Shown: positions 45,312-53,517 of the stretch, in pieces
Layout of the letters: every line of letters begins with the position of its first letter
How positions within the stretch are numbered: position 1 is the stretch's first letter
Source of the DNA: an uncultured Alistipes sp.
GTDB taxonomy: Bacteria > Bacteroidota > Bacteroidia > Bacteroidales > Rikenellaceae
Direction of reading: 5' to 3'
DNA length: 64,000 nt
Assembly: GCA_900546065.1 (NCBI GenBank)
Contig: URBK01000011.1
Coordinates: 1 to 64,000 of the forward strand
Position numbers and translations under genes: made by a program
Notes under the pieces: generated by a model
The model's database searches: none
What the model was told of the DNA's origin: nothing
What the model saw: the letters and a program-made list of their open reading frames with translations, nothing else

Positions 45312-46568
45312 ATGGAACGTCACATCGACATAAACGATTTCGATTATCCGCTGCCGGAGGAGCGCATAGCCAAGTTCCCGCTTCCGGACCGCAGCGACTC
45401 GAAACTGCTCGTCTACCGCAACGGCGCCATCAGCGAGAGCCGTTTCCGCCATATCGACGAGCAGCTGCCTGCGTCCACACTCATCGTATTCAACAACACG
45501 AAGGTCATACGCGCACGCATCATCATGCACAAGGCATCGGGCGCACGCATCGAGGTCTTCTGCCTCGAGCCGCACGATCCGGCCGACTACGAGCGGGCCT
45601 TTGCCGCGCGCGGCACCTGCAGCTGGAGCTGCATCGTAGGCAATCTGAAGAAGTGGAAGGATGGCGATGTGGAGATACCATTCGAGTATGAGGGGCGCGC
45701 ATGCCGTCTCACGGCCCGTATCGCCGAGCGGGGCACGCGCGAGCATATCGTACGCTTTGCGTGGGATGCCGACATGACCTTCGGCCAGCTGCTCGAACAC
45801 CTCGGACGCATACCCATCCCGCCCTACCTCAACCGCGAGAGCGAGGAGATCGACCTGACGCGTTACCAGACCGTATATTCCAAGTTCGAGGGTTCGGTCG
45901 CCGCACCCACGGCAGGACTCCACTTTACCGAGGAGCTAATCGAGCGCATGCGCGGCGAGGGGTTCGAATTCGAGGCCGTGACGTTGCACGTCGGTGCGGG
46001 GACATTCCTTCCGGTCAAGAGCGACGACGCGGCGCAGCATCCGATGCACACCGAACACTTCGAGGTACGTCTCGACACGCTGCAACACCTGCTTGACCGC
46101 TGCGACGACATCACGGCCGTAGGCACCACGTCGGTGCGCACGCTCGAATCGCTTCCCGCGCTCGGGTGGCGCATACATAGCGGCGGCTCTCCCGACGTGG
46201 ATAGAGTCGTGGGACAGTGGGAGCCATACGACATACCCGACAGCTATACGGGACGCGATGCCCTTGAGGATATTATAAAGTATATGCGGCAACACGGCAT
46301 GGACCGTCTGAAGGCCTCGACACAGATCATGATAACGCCCCTCGATTTCCGGTTCCGCATCGTACGGCGTATCATAACCAACTTCCACCAGCCCAAGTCG
46401 ACACTGCTGCTGCTCATATCGGCATACGTTGGTGACGACTGGCGGCGGATATACCGCTACGCCCTCGACAACGGATTCCGATTCCTCTCCTACGGCGATT
46501 CGTCGCTTCTGATATGCGACGAGCGCGGCGCTGTCAACACACCTTCCAAAGCCAAGAAACAAGAATAA
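45312..46568 (+). CDS. queA: S-adenosylmethionine:tRNA ribosyltransferase-isomerase
   Basis: A 418-residue QueA, which moves the ribosyl part of SAM onto preQ1 in tRNA to form epoxyqueuosine. Family sequence is evident: FDYPLPEERIAKFPLPDRSDSKLLV at the start, LIVFNNTKVIRAR, QTVYSKFEGSVAAPTAGLHFTEEL with the active-site residues, LHVGAGTFLPV, and ITNFHQPKSTLLLLISAYVG near the end. It is somewhat longer than E. coli QueA, with an insertion around residues 80-130. An in-frame TTG at 45264 is the promoter -33 element, not a start. It is monocistronic with a terminator at 46621-46653. Confidence 0.95.
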   Translation: MERHIDINDFDYPLPEERIAKFPLPDRSDSKLLVYRNGAISESRFRHIDEQLPASTLIVFNNTKVIRARIIMHKASGARIEVFCLEPHDPADYERAFAARGTCSWSCIVGNLKKWKDGDVEIPFEYEGRACRLTARIAERGTREHIVRFAWDADMTFGQLLEHLGRIPIPPYLNRESEEIDLTRYQTVYSKFEGSVAAPTAGLHFTEELIERMRGEGFEFEAVTLHVGAGTFLPVKSDDAAQHPMHTEHFEVRLDTLQHLLDRCDDITAVGTTSVRTLESLPALGWRIHSGGSPDVDRVVGQWEPYDIPDSYTGRDALEDIIKYMRQHGMDRLKASTQIMITPLDFRFRIVRRIITNFHQPKSTLLLLISAYVGDDWRRIYRYALDNGFRFLSYGDSSLLICDERGAVNTPSKAKKQE

Positions 46569-46620
46569 TATACGGCGGTGTTATATCTTATCTACACCTC
46601 CAATAGACACATAATAACAC

Positions 46621-46653
46621 AAAGGCGGCCGCCCCATCGGGACGGCCGCCTTA
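46621..46653. terminator. Bidirectional terminator, queA / FKBP
   Basis: AAGGCGGCCG and its exact inverse flank a loop with CCC/GGG pairing; T-rich bases follow on both strands. Confidence 0.75.
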
Positions 46654-46715
46654 CATTTATACTCCGTGCTTACGGACTTTTCCGTCCGTCGCACTACCTG
46701 TTCTGAATCCGTTTG

Positions 46716-47753
46716 TTACTTGCTCTGCTCCTCGGCCGGTTTCTCGGCCTCGGCTGCGGGAGCCTCCGTCTTTGCGGGCTCATTGCCCACCTTCACATCC
46801 AGAAGCTCAACCTTGAACTCGAGAGCCTCGTTCGGGCCGATCATGCCCGAACCGTAGGTGCCGTAAGCCAGATCCGACGGTATCCAGAGCGTAATCTGAC
46901 CGCCCTTGCCGATAAGCTGCAGGCCCTCGGTCCAGCCCTTGATCACACCGTTGAGCGGGAACTCGGTCGACGCACCGCGCTCGTACGACGAATCGAATAC
47001 CTGACCGTCCATGAACTTACCCTCGTAGTTCACCTCGACCTTGTCCGTAGCCTTGGGCTTGATGGCAGAGTCGCCCTCGCGGTCGATACGGTAGAGCAGG
47101 CCGCTCTCGGTCTTCTGCACGCCGCTCTGCTTCTCGATCGAAGCGAGCCACTCCTCCGAAGCCTTCTTGTTCTCGGCCGGACGCTTTACCATGAAGTAGG
47201 TCTGCATGTGCATTGCCGCAACATTGGGGCTAATGACGGGCTCGGCACCCGTATAGGCATCCTTGAAGCCCTGAACGAACCAATAGGTCTTGATCGGCAG
47301 ACGCGAGCCGCGCAGACGCGAACCCATGTCGGCACCGTAAGCCTCCGACACCTCCTTACGCTCGGCATCGTTCTCGAAGATATCCACCTCCTTGGGATCG
47401 AGCGGTGCAGCCGTCGAATCCTGCATGCGCTTGCGAGCCTCCTCGTCGAGTTTCTGCAGGCGGGCAGGACGCTTGTTGCCGAAGAAGTCCTCCAGCACGG
47501 CCGTGGCATCCTCACTCTTCATACCCTTCTCCAGCAGGGCCTTCTCGGCGCTCGAAGCCATCAGATCGATGTCAAACTTCATCTCGGGAATATCTCCGGC
47601 GATACCCTGACCGATATTCATACCGATGGCATACGACAACGTATCCATCTCCGATTTGCTACCCTTAGAGATCATCGACGACGATTTTCCGCCGCACGAG
47701 ACCATCACCGCCGCGCTTGCGAGCATGACGGCTGCAATCATCAATTTTTTCAT
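46716..47753 (-). CDS. FKBP-type peptidyl-prolyl isomerase lipoprotein (larger)
   Basis: A 345-residue exported isomerase with a lipobox MVSCGG. Residues about 30-200 are the FKBP N-terminal dimerisation region, here longer than usual, and residues about 225-325 the catalytic FKBP domain: VEVNYEGKFMDGQVFDSSYERG, FPLNGVIKGWTEGLQLIGKGGQITLWIPSDLAYG and a closing FKVELLDVKV strand. The tail is Ala/Glu-rich. It catalyses cis-trans isomerisation of proline bonds in envelope proteins. A second FKBP gene lies 165 nt upstream on the same strand. The two proteins are related but clearly different in length. Confidence 0.94.
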   Translation of the reverse strand: MKKLMIAAVMLASAAVMVSCGGKSSSMISKGSKSEMDTLSYAIGMNIGQGIAGDIPEMKFDIDLMASSAEKALLEKGMKSEDATAVLEDFFGNKRPARLQKLDEEARKRMQDSTAAPLDPKEVDIFENDAERKEVSEAYGADMGSRLRGSRLPIKTYWFVQGFKDAYTGAEPVISPNVAAMHMQTYFMVKRPAENKKASEEWLASIEKQSGVQKTESGLLYRIDREGDSAIKPKATDKVEVNYEGKFMDGQVFDSSYERGASTEFPLNGVIKGWTEGLQLIGKGGQITLWIPSDLAYGTYGSGMIGPNEALEFKVELLDVKVGNEPAKTEAPAAEAEKPAEEQSK

Positions 47754-47918
47754 CTTTACGTTAAAAATTTATCGTTTTACAACTTTCCGTACATATATCC
47801 AAATCGTGCGGGAACCGGCCTCACCATATTTACAGGGCCCACACATAAGGCGGACTCCGGCCTTACCTTTTCAATACAAGGCCGCCATATCTAAGGCCGT
47901 CACCGGCCGCACGCACCT

Positions 47919-48611
47919 CTATCGGCGGCGTTTGACCTCGACCACCTCCACTTCGTATCGCAACATCTGGTTGGGCTTCACACCCAGCTCCTCGTTGCCC
48001 ATGGCGCCGTAACCCAACGCCGAAGGTATCCACATGATAAGTTTGCCGCCCTCGCCCACGAGCTGCACACCCTCGCCCAAACCGTCCGTCAGCCGGTTGA
48101 CAGCCGCACGGAGCGTATCGCCACGCTCGTATGAGGAGTATATCTGCCCGCCGTCTATCGACTCGATGGTGTAACGTATGGCAACCGTATCGCGGTTGCT
48201 CGTCACGGCACGGTTCATGTCGCCCAGCTCCTCAACCTTGTACGTAAGGCCGCTGCGCGTGCGTACGATGTCGCGGTCCGACTTCTCGAGATCCGACAGG
48301 TACTGCTCCTCATAGGCGCGCGTACGTTCATAGGCCCCGTAGTTCATATAGGCAAGGAAGTATGTCTTGGCATCCTCGGCCGAGAGCATCTCACGGCCCG
48401 AGAGGGCGTCGTCGATGGCGGCGCACACGACCTCGGGACGCAGCGTCGAGTCCATCTTCATGATGTTGTATGCGATGTTCATACCCACCACATAAGACAA
48501 CGAATCGGTCTGGTCGTTCAGCGTCAGACCGCTCTCGCGGCTGCACGACACCATGGCCGACAAGGCCGACAAACCTACGGCCGCAACGACCGTATATAGA
48601 TATCCTTTCAT
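47919..48611 (-). CDS. FKBP-type peptidyl-prolyl isomerase lipoprotein (smaller)
   Basis: A 230-residue exported FKBP with a lipobox AMVSCSR. A short N-terminal helical region (DSLSYVVGMNIAYNIM) mirrors the larger neighbour. The FKBP domain follows, with IRYTIESIDGGQIYSSYERGD and LTDGLGEGVQLVGEGGKLIMWIPSALGYG, and ends VEVVEVKRRR. One catalytic aromatic of classic FKBPs (the Tyr in VNYEG) is replaced by IRYTIE, so activity may be lower. The ATG lies 2 nt beyond the stop of the arginase-fold gene, which implies translational coupling. A TTG two codons earlier is not needed. Confidence 0.9.
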   Translation of the reverse strand: MKGYLYTVVAAVGLSALSAMVSCSRESGLTLNDQTDSLSYVVGMNIAYNIMKMDSTLRPEVVCAAIDDALSGREMLSAEDAKTYFLAYMNYGAYERTRAYEEQYLSDLEKSDRDIVRTRSGLTYKVEELGDMNRAVTSNRDTVAIRYTIESIDGGQIYSSYERGDTLRAAVNRLTDGLGEGVQLVGEGGKLIMWIPSALGYGAMGNEELGVKPNQMLRYEVEVVEVKRRR

Positions 48612-48613
48612 CT

Positions 48614-49672
48614 TCAACTCTTACACTTCTGTGAGCGCAAAGCCATACCGCACAGACGATACAACATTCGCGCCGCAACCGCCGCATCGACATAATCCTC
48701 GACTTTTGGCACCACACCCGCCACATCGAATCCGGCGATACGGCGTCCCGACTCGACCACGCGGTTGATCATATATAGCGCCTCGTCGAAACGCAGGCCT
48801 CCGGGTGCGGCATAGGGCGAATGGGGGCAATTCTCGATCGAGAGGGCCGAGATATCGAAATCGACATATACCGTCGAAGGCAGCTCGGATACGATCGCAT
48901 CGCACACCTCACGCCACGACGCCCCGTCGAAACGCATCGAAGCCAAGCGGTCTGTATCATAGAGGGCTATGCGCTCCGACTCGCGTGCCACGCGATGCTC
49001 CGTCGCCGAGAAGTCGCGCTGCGACACCTGCACTACGCGGCCGATACCCTCTACGTTCTTCAGCACGTTGTACATGAGCGACTCGCACGAATATTCGAAT
49101 CCCTCGCAACGGGCCTTCAGACGGCATCGGGCATCCATGTGGAGGATACCGATCCCGGGCTCGCGCGCGGCCAGCGCCTCGATCAGCCCCTGCGGTGTGG
49201 AGTGGTCACCGCCCACAAGACCCACGACCTTGCCCTGCCGCAGCCACCCCTCCGAGACGGCACGCACCGAGGCGACCATGTCGCGGCAGCCGTCATCGAC
49301 ACGCCGCTGACGGCGCGCGTAGTAGTCGTCGGCCAACTGTCCCATGATGCTTCCGCCCGAGGCGGCATACGAACGCAGTTTCTCGACGTCGGAGCGCAGA
49401 AGCTGCGACCGGTCCTGCAGCGTATAGTCCACGTCGTCAGTGGCAAAGCCCTTTTTCCACTCGTCGGGCGAGATGGGGTCGTATGGATCCATGCGCGCCG
49501 ACACTTCGATTATGGCATCGGGGGCATACGACGCGACGGCCCCGGCCGGAGCCGTGGCATCCCACGGAACCGATACCAGCACCAGCTGCGACTGCTCGGG
49601 ACTGCTCGGCACACCGAAGTAGTCACCCGCATCGGGATCCATCTGATTCAGCGTATTATCCAACTCGGCCAT
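48614..49672 (-). CDS. Arginase-fold protein with lost metal ligands (predicted pseudoenzyme)
   Basis: A 352-residue ureohydrolase-superfamily protein. The fold signature is intact: VGLVGGDHSTPQGLIEAL (His157, the first metal ligand) and GFEYSCESLMYNVL. Of the six residues that normally hold two manganese ions, DAHxD reads DARCR (Asp180 kept, Arg182 and Arg184 in place of His and Asp) and FDID reads FDIS (Asp273 kept, Ser275 in place of Asp). Three of six ligands are therefore gone, and arginase, agmatinase or formimidoylglutamase activity is unlikely. It may be a structural or binding protein. It is translationally coupled to the small FKBP gene, and its promoter is at 49691-49698. Confidence 0.85.
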   Translation of the reverse strand: MAELDNTLNQMDPDAGDYFGVPSSPEQSQLVLVSVPWDATAPAGAVASYAPDAIIEVSARMDPYDPISPDEWKKGFATDDVDYTLQDRSQLLRSDVEKLRSYAASGGSIMGQLADDYYARRQRRVDDGCRDMVASVRAVSEGWLRQGKVVGLVGGDHSTPQGLIEALAAREPGIGILHMDARCRLKARCEGFEYSCESLMYNVLKNVEGIGRVVQVSQRDFSATEHRVARESERIALYDTDRLASMRFDGASWREVCDAIVSELPSTVYVDFDISALSIENCPHSPYAAPGGLRFDEALYMINRVVESGRRIAGFDVAGVVPKVEDYVDAAVAARMLYRLCGMALRSQKCKS

Positions 49673-49690
49673 AACCTTAATCAATTGGGG

Positions 49691-49698
49691 CAAAGATA
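49691..49698 (-). promoter_or_regulatory. Promoter -7 box of the arginase-fold / FKBP unit
   Basis: TATCTTTG on the minus strand, 18 nt before the ATG, back to back with the pdxB promoter. Confidence 0.65.
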
Positions 49699-49718
49699 CA
49701 AAAAAATCGTTTTTTGCG

Positions 49719-49726
49719 TATATTTG
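49719..49726 (+). promoter_or_regulatory. Promoter -7 box of pdxB
   Basis: TATATTTG followed by C, 34 nt before the ATG. Confidence 0.65.
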
Positions 49727-49760
49727 CAATTCAATTTACACAAAAGTAACGATTCGCCAC

Positions 49761-50756
49761 ATGAAAATCGTAATCGACAACGCCATACCCTACATATCGG
49801 GAGTTCTGGAGCCATACGCCACGGTCGTATACCGTCCTGCCGCCGAGATCTCGCATGAAGATGCCCTCGATGCCGACATGCTCATCATCCGCACGCGCAC
49901 ACGCTGCGACCGACACCTTCTGGAGGGTTCGCGCGTACGGCTCATAGCAACCGCCACAATAGGATTCGACCATATCGACCTCGACTATTGCGCCGCGCAC
50001 GGCATAGAGGTCGTAACGGCACAGGGGTGCAACGCCGCAGGCGTGCTGCAATGGGTCGGAGCGGCACTTGCGGCCCTCGCCGCCGACGAGGGGTGGCAGC
50101 CGCAGCAGAAGACTCTCGGCATCGTCGGCGTGGGTCATGTCGGAAGCCTTGTCGAAGAGTACGGACGCATGTGGGGATTCCGCATACTGCGATGCGACCC
50201 GCCGCGGCAGCAGCGCGAAGGTGGCGATTTCCTGCCGATAGAAGAGGTGGCGGCCGAGGCCGACATCCTCACCCTGCATACGCCGCTCGATGACACCACA
50301 CGCCATCTGGCCGACAGCCGTCTTCTCAGTCTCATGCGTCCCGACGCCACGCTCATGAACGCCGCACGCGGCGAGGTGGCCGACACGGCAGCTCTCGTCG
50401 AGGCACCGCAGCGTATGGTAATCGATGTCTGGGAGAACGAGCCCCGCATCGACCACCGCCTTCTCGACAAGGCCTTCATCGCAACGCCCCACATTGCGGG
50501 CTACTCGGCACAGGGCAAGGCCAACGCCACGGCTGCCGTCGTACGGGCCGCAGCCCGACATTTCGCACTGCCCCTCGAAGGGTGGTATCCGCCGCAGGCC
50601 ACGCCCGTCGAGCGTCGCCCCATAACGTGGGAACAGATGTGCCAAAGCATCGGACGATATTTCGACATTGCGCAACAGACCCGCAGTCTCAAGGCCTCTC
50701 CCGAGACCTTCGAGTCGATGCGCAACAACTACCACCTGCGTCAGGAGTATTTTTAG
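49761..50756 (+). CDS. pdxB: 4-phosphoerythronate dehydrogenase
   Basis: A 331-residue D-2-hydroxyacid dehydrogenase that oxidises 4-phosphoerythronate in pyridoxal phosphate synthesis. The NAD-binding motif is LGIVGVGHVGSLV (near residue 121) and the catalytic triad is carried by NAARGEV (Arg), ENEPRID (Glu) and ATPHIAGYS (His). PdxB is distinguished from other family members by GFDHIDLDYC and by the C-terminal dimerisation domain ending NNYHLRQEYF; both are present. No other DXP-dependent B6 gene is in view, though dxs lies in the window. It is monocistronic or weakly joined to the next gene, 198 nt away. Confidence 0.94.
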   Translation: MKIVIDNAIPYISGVLEPYATVVYRPAAEISHEDALDADMLIIRTRTRCDRHLLEGSRVRLIATATIGFDHIDLDYCAAHGIEVVTAQGCNAAGVLQWVGAALAALAADEGWQPQQKTLGIVGVGHVGSLVEEYGRMWGFRILRCDPPRQQREGGDFLPIEEVAAEADILTLHTPLDDTTRHLADSRLLSLMRPDATLMNAARGEVADTAALVEAPQRMVIDVWENEPRIDHRLLDKAFIATPHIAGYSAQGKANATAAVVRAAARHFALPLEGWYPPQATPVERRPITWEQMCQSIGRYFDIAQQTRSLKASPETFESMRNNYHLRQEYF

Positions 50757-50890
50757 GCTGTCGGAGCGCATATCATAGCCCGGTCGTTACACCGATTCCG
50801 GCGACGGCATCATATAGCCATTACAGCCGCGGCATCGTGCCGACGATGACGGCTTCGGACAGGAAGATTCGAAGTATGGCGTTTTTATAT

Positions 50891-50898
50891 TATATTTG
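50891..50898 (+). promoter_or_regulatory. Promoter -7 box of the pyrD-like gene
   Basis: TATATTTG in AT-rich DNA, 56 nt before the ATG; a T-rich run stands near the -33 position. Confidence 0.6.
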
Positions 50899-50954
50899 TA
50901 AAAAATACGGCGCCCGACAAAAGCCTCCGACGGCGATGCGCGGGGCCAAACGAT

Positions 50955-52208
50955 ATGATTGATTCATTATTACAACCGTTCCGATTCTTCGCCGGATCAG
51001 ACCTTTCGCTACGGCGCAAGCGTCTGTTCATGCGTGCGGCCGCCGCCACACCTCTCGGCACGTTCCTGCTGCGCAAACTCTACGCTCCGCCCATGCCCGA
51101 ACTCGAGTGCGAAGCCTTCGGAATGAAATTCTCATCTCCGGTAGGCATAGCCGCAGGCTTCGACACCAACGGCAACATGATCGACGCCCTGAGCGCTTCG
51201 GGCTTCGGGTTCGTCGAGGTGGGATCGATAACGCCGCGCCCGCAGAGCGGCTCCGCCGCGCGGCGTCTGTACCGTCTCGAGGGAGACCACGCACTCATAT
51301 ACAACTCCGTCATCGAGAGTGCCGGTGTCGAACGCGTCATAGCCAACATCAAGCGCACGCGCTGCCGCACCGTCATCGGCTGCAACATAGCCAAAAACCA
51401 CGCCACCGACGAGCGTGACGCTCCGGCCGACTTCCTGCGTTCGTTCCGCTCGCTCTACCAGTACGCCGACTACTTCACCGTCAACGTATGCGACAACTCG
51501 GCGCCCGAACCCTTCATCCCGCGCACCAAGGAGCAGGTCGAAGCCATCCTCGAACCGCTGTTCGAGTTCCGCCGCGGGCAGAACCAATACCGTCCCGTCC
51601 TGCTCAAGATATCGCCCGACCTGAGCGACGAGCAGATCGACCAGCTAACCGACATCATGCTCACCATGCCGCTCGACGGACTTGTGGCGTGCGGCGGCAC
51701 CACGGGCCGGTACGGACTTGAGAACTCCACGCGCGAGATACACTCTCTGGGCCGCACGCCCGGCATCATGTGCGGTGCGCCGCTCAAGGCACGCGTCCTG
51801 CACATCGTATCACACATATCACACCGTACCAAAGGCGCCTGCCCCGTTATAGCCTGCGGCGGCATTGCCGATGCCGACGACGTGGAGGCCATGATCGGTG
51901 CGGGAGCGATACTCGTACAGATATGTTCGGAGTATATCTACGGCGGCGGCAGCGCCCTTCGGAAGATGCAGACCGAACTTGCCGAACGCGTACGCTGGGA
52001 CCGTGCCGAGGCCGAAGGAGAGGAACGGCGCCGACAGCAGCAGGCACACCATCAGGCCCATCTGGCACAGCAGGCGGCAGAGGCGGAGGCAGAGGAGACC
52101 GCAAAGTCCGCAACGGCGGCAGAAAATAATGATACCGCCCGCAACGACAATCCGGGCGACACCAACAGGGACAGCGAGGGACGGGAAGATATCCGCAATA
52201 AGGCTTAA
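50955..52208 (+). CDS. Divergent dihydroorotate dehydrogenase (class 2-like) with low-complexity tail
   Basis: A 417-residue protein whose first 345 residues align with quinone-linked PyrD: an N-terminal helical membrane-binding region, FSSPVGIAAGFDTNGNMIDAL, GFGFVEVGSITPRPQSG, and a late PVIACGGIADADDVEAMIGAGA phosphate loop. Two substrate-binding stretches differ from the family: NVSSPNT, with the catalytic Ser, is NVCDNSAPE, and the ATNTT strand is ACGGTT. The orotate pocket and catalytic base are therefore altered. The last 70 residues are Gln/Ala/Glu-rich low complexity, absent from normal PyrD. It is annotated here by fold, and pyrD activity is uncertain. It leads cinA and pncB by short gaps. 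Confidence 0.8.
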   Translation: MIDSLLQPFRFFAGSDLSLRRKRLFMRAAAATPLGTFLLRKLYAPPMPELECEAFGMKFSSPVGIAAGFDTNGNMIDALSASGFGFVEVGSITPRPQSGSAARRLYRLEGDHALIYNSVIESAGVERVIANIKRTRCRTVIGCNIAKNHATDERDAPADFLRSFRSLYQYADYFTVNVCDNSAPEPFIPRTKEQVEAILEPLFEFRRGQNQYRPVLLKISPDLSDEQIDQLTDIMLTMPLDGLVACGGTTGRYGLENSTREIHSLGRTPGIMCGAPLKARVLHIVSHISHRTKGACPVIACGGIADADDVEAMIGAGAILVQICSEYIYGGGSALRKMQTELAERVRWDRAEAEGEERRRQQQAHHQAHLAQQAAEAEAEETAKSATAAENNDTARNDNPGDTNRDSEGREDIRNKA

Positions 52209-52235
52209 CAGCGAACACAAAAACAGAAGAATACA

Positions 52236-53498
52236 ATGATAAAGGCAACCATAATCACCATAGGTGACGAGATCCTCATAGGACAAATCGTCGACACCAA
52301 TTCGGTAAGCATAGCCAAGCAGCTCAACGCCGCAGGCATAACGGTAGCCGAGCGGCTCTCGGTCGGAGACGATGCCGCCCGCATCGAGGAGTCGCTGCGC
52401 CACGCTCTGGCGCAGTCGCAGGTGGTGATCCTGACGGGAGGCCTCGGCCCCACGAAGGACGACATAACCAAATTCACCCTCGCGCGCATCTTCTCGGCCC
52501 GCATGGTCGAGGACAAGGCGGTCGCGGAGCATGTACGTACGATGCTCGCGCGCCGCGGCATCGAGTTCAACGAGCTGAACCGCTCGCAGGCGCTCGTGCC
52601 CGACACCTGCACCGTACTTCCGAACCGTCACGGCACAGCTCCGGGCATGTGGTTCGAGACGGCCGAGGGCGGCGTTGTGGTATCGCTGCCGGGCGTACCC
52701 TTCGAGATGGAGCACCTGATGCAGGACGAGGTGATGCCTCGTCTGAAGCACCACTTCTCGCTCCATGCCAACATCCACCGCACGATGATCACGGCGGGAC
52801 TTGCCGAGTCGATGCTCGCGGCCCGCATCGCCGACTGGGAGAACGCCCTGCCCAAGGGTATAAAGCTCGCATACCTGCCCTCGCCCAATGTTGTGCGCCT
52901 GCGACTGTCGGCATACGACGTGGAGGATGCCGACGCGACACGCAAGACAATAGACAATCTGTTTGACCGTCTCTACGACATCATACCGCAATATATCGTC
53001 GGCTTCGAGGATGCCTCGGTGCAGGCGCTGGTACACAAACTCCTCACGGAGCGCGGATTGACCCTCGCCACAGCAGAGAGCTGCACGGGCGGTGCCATCG
53101 CCTCGCGCTTCACGGCCATGGCCGGCGCCTCGGCATACTTCCTGCTCGGGGCCGTCACATACAGCAACGAGGCCAAGCGCGACGTGCTGGGCGTAAACTA
53201 TGATGACATCATGCGCTTCGGCGCCGTGAGCGAGACCGTCGCCCGACAGATGGCAGAGGGTGCGCGCCGCGTCTCGGGTGCCGACTACGCCGTAGCCACC
53301 ACCGGTATTGCGGGCCCTACGGGAGGCACGGCCGAGAAACCCGTCGGCACGGTATGGTTCGCCGTAGCCACACCCACGCGTACCGTCAGCATGATGCGCG
53401 ACTCGGGCACCGACCGCGGTCAGGTGATAAACCGCGCCTCGGCATACGCCATATCGATGCTCTATGACGAGCTCAAACGCGACACCAAACAGAAATAA
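52236..53498 (+). CDS. cinA: CinA-family nicotinamide-nucleotide amidohydrolase
   Basis: A 420-residue CinA protein with both family domains. Residues about 1-170 are the MoaB-like domain (ATIITIGDEILIGQIVDTNS, LTGGLGPTKDDITK), and about 255-415 the CinA C-terminal amidohydrolase domain (TLATAESCTGGAIASRFTAMAGASAYFLLGAVTYSNEAK, TTGIAGPTGGTAEKPVGTVWFA). Related proteins deamidate nicotinamide mononucleotide to nicotinate mononucleotide, and the N-terminal domain may act as an ADP-ribose pyrophosphatase. The start lies 27 nt after the pyrD-like gene and pncB follows after 19 nt. Sharing a unit with pncB supports a role in NAD recycling rather than competence. Confidence 0.93.
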   Translation: MIKATIITIGDEILIGQIVDTNSVSIAKQLNAAGITVAERLSVGDDAARIEESLRHALAQSQVVILTGGLGPTKDDITKFTLARIFSARMVEDKAVAEHVRTMLARRGIEFNELNRSQALVPDTCTVLPNRHGTAPGMWFETAEGGVVVSLPGVPFEMEHLMQDEVMPRLKHHFSLHANIHRTMITAGLAESMLAARIADWENALPKGIKLAYLPSPNVVRLRLSAYDVEDADATRKTIDNLFDRLYDIIPQYIVGFEDASVQALVHKLLTERGLTLATAESCTGGAIASRFTAMAGASAYFLLGAVTYSNEAKRDVLGVNYDDIMRFGAVSETVARQMAEGARRVSGADYAVATTGIAGPTGGTAEKPVGTVWFAVATPTRTVSMMRDSGTDRGQVINRASAYAISMLYDELKRDTKQK

Positions 53499-53517
53499 CC
53501 CACACACATAAACCGAC

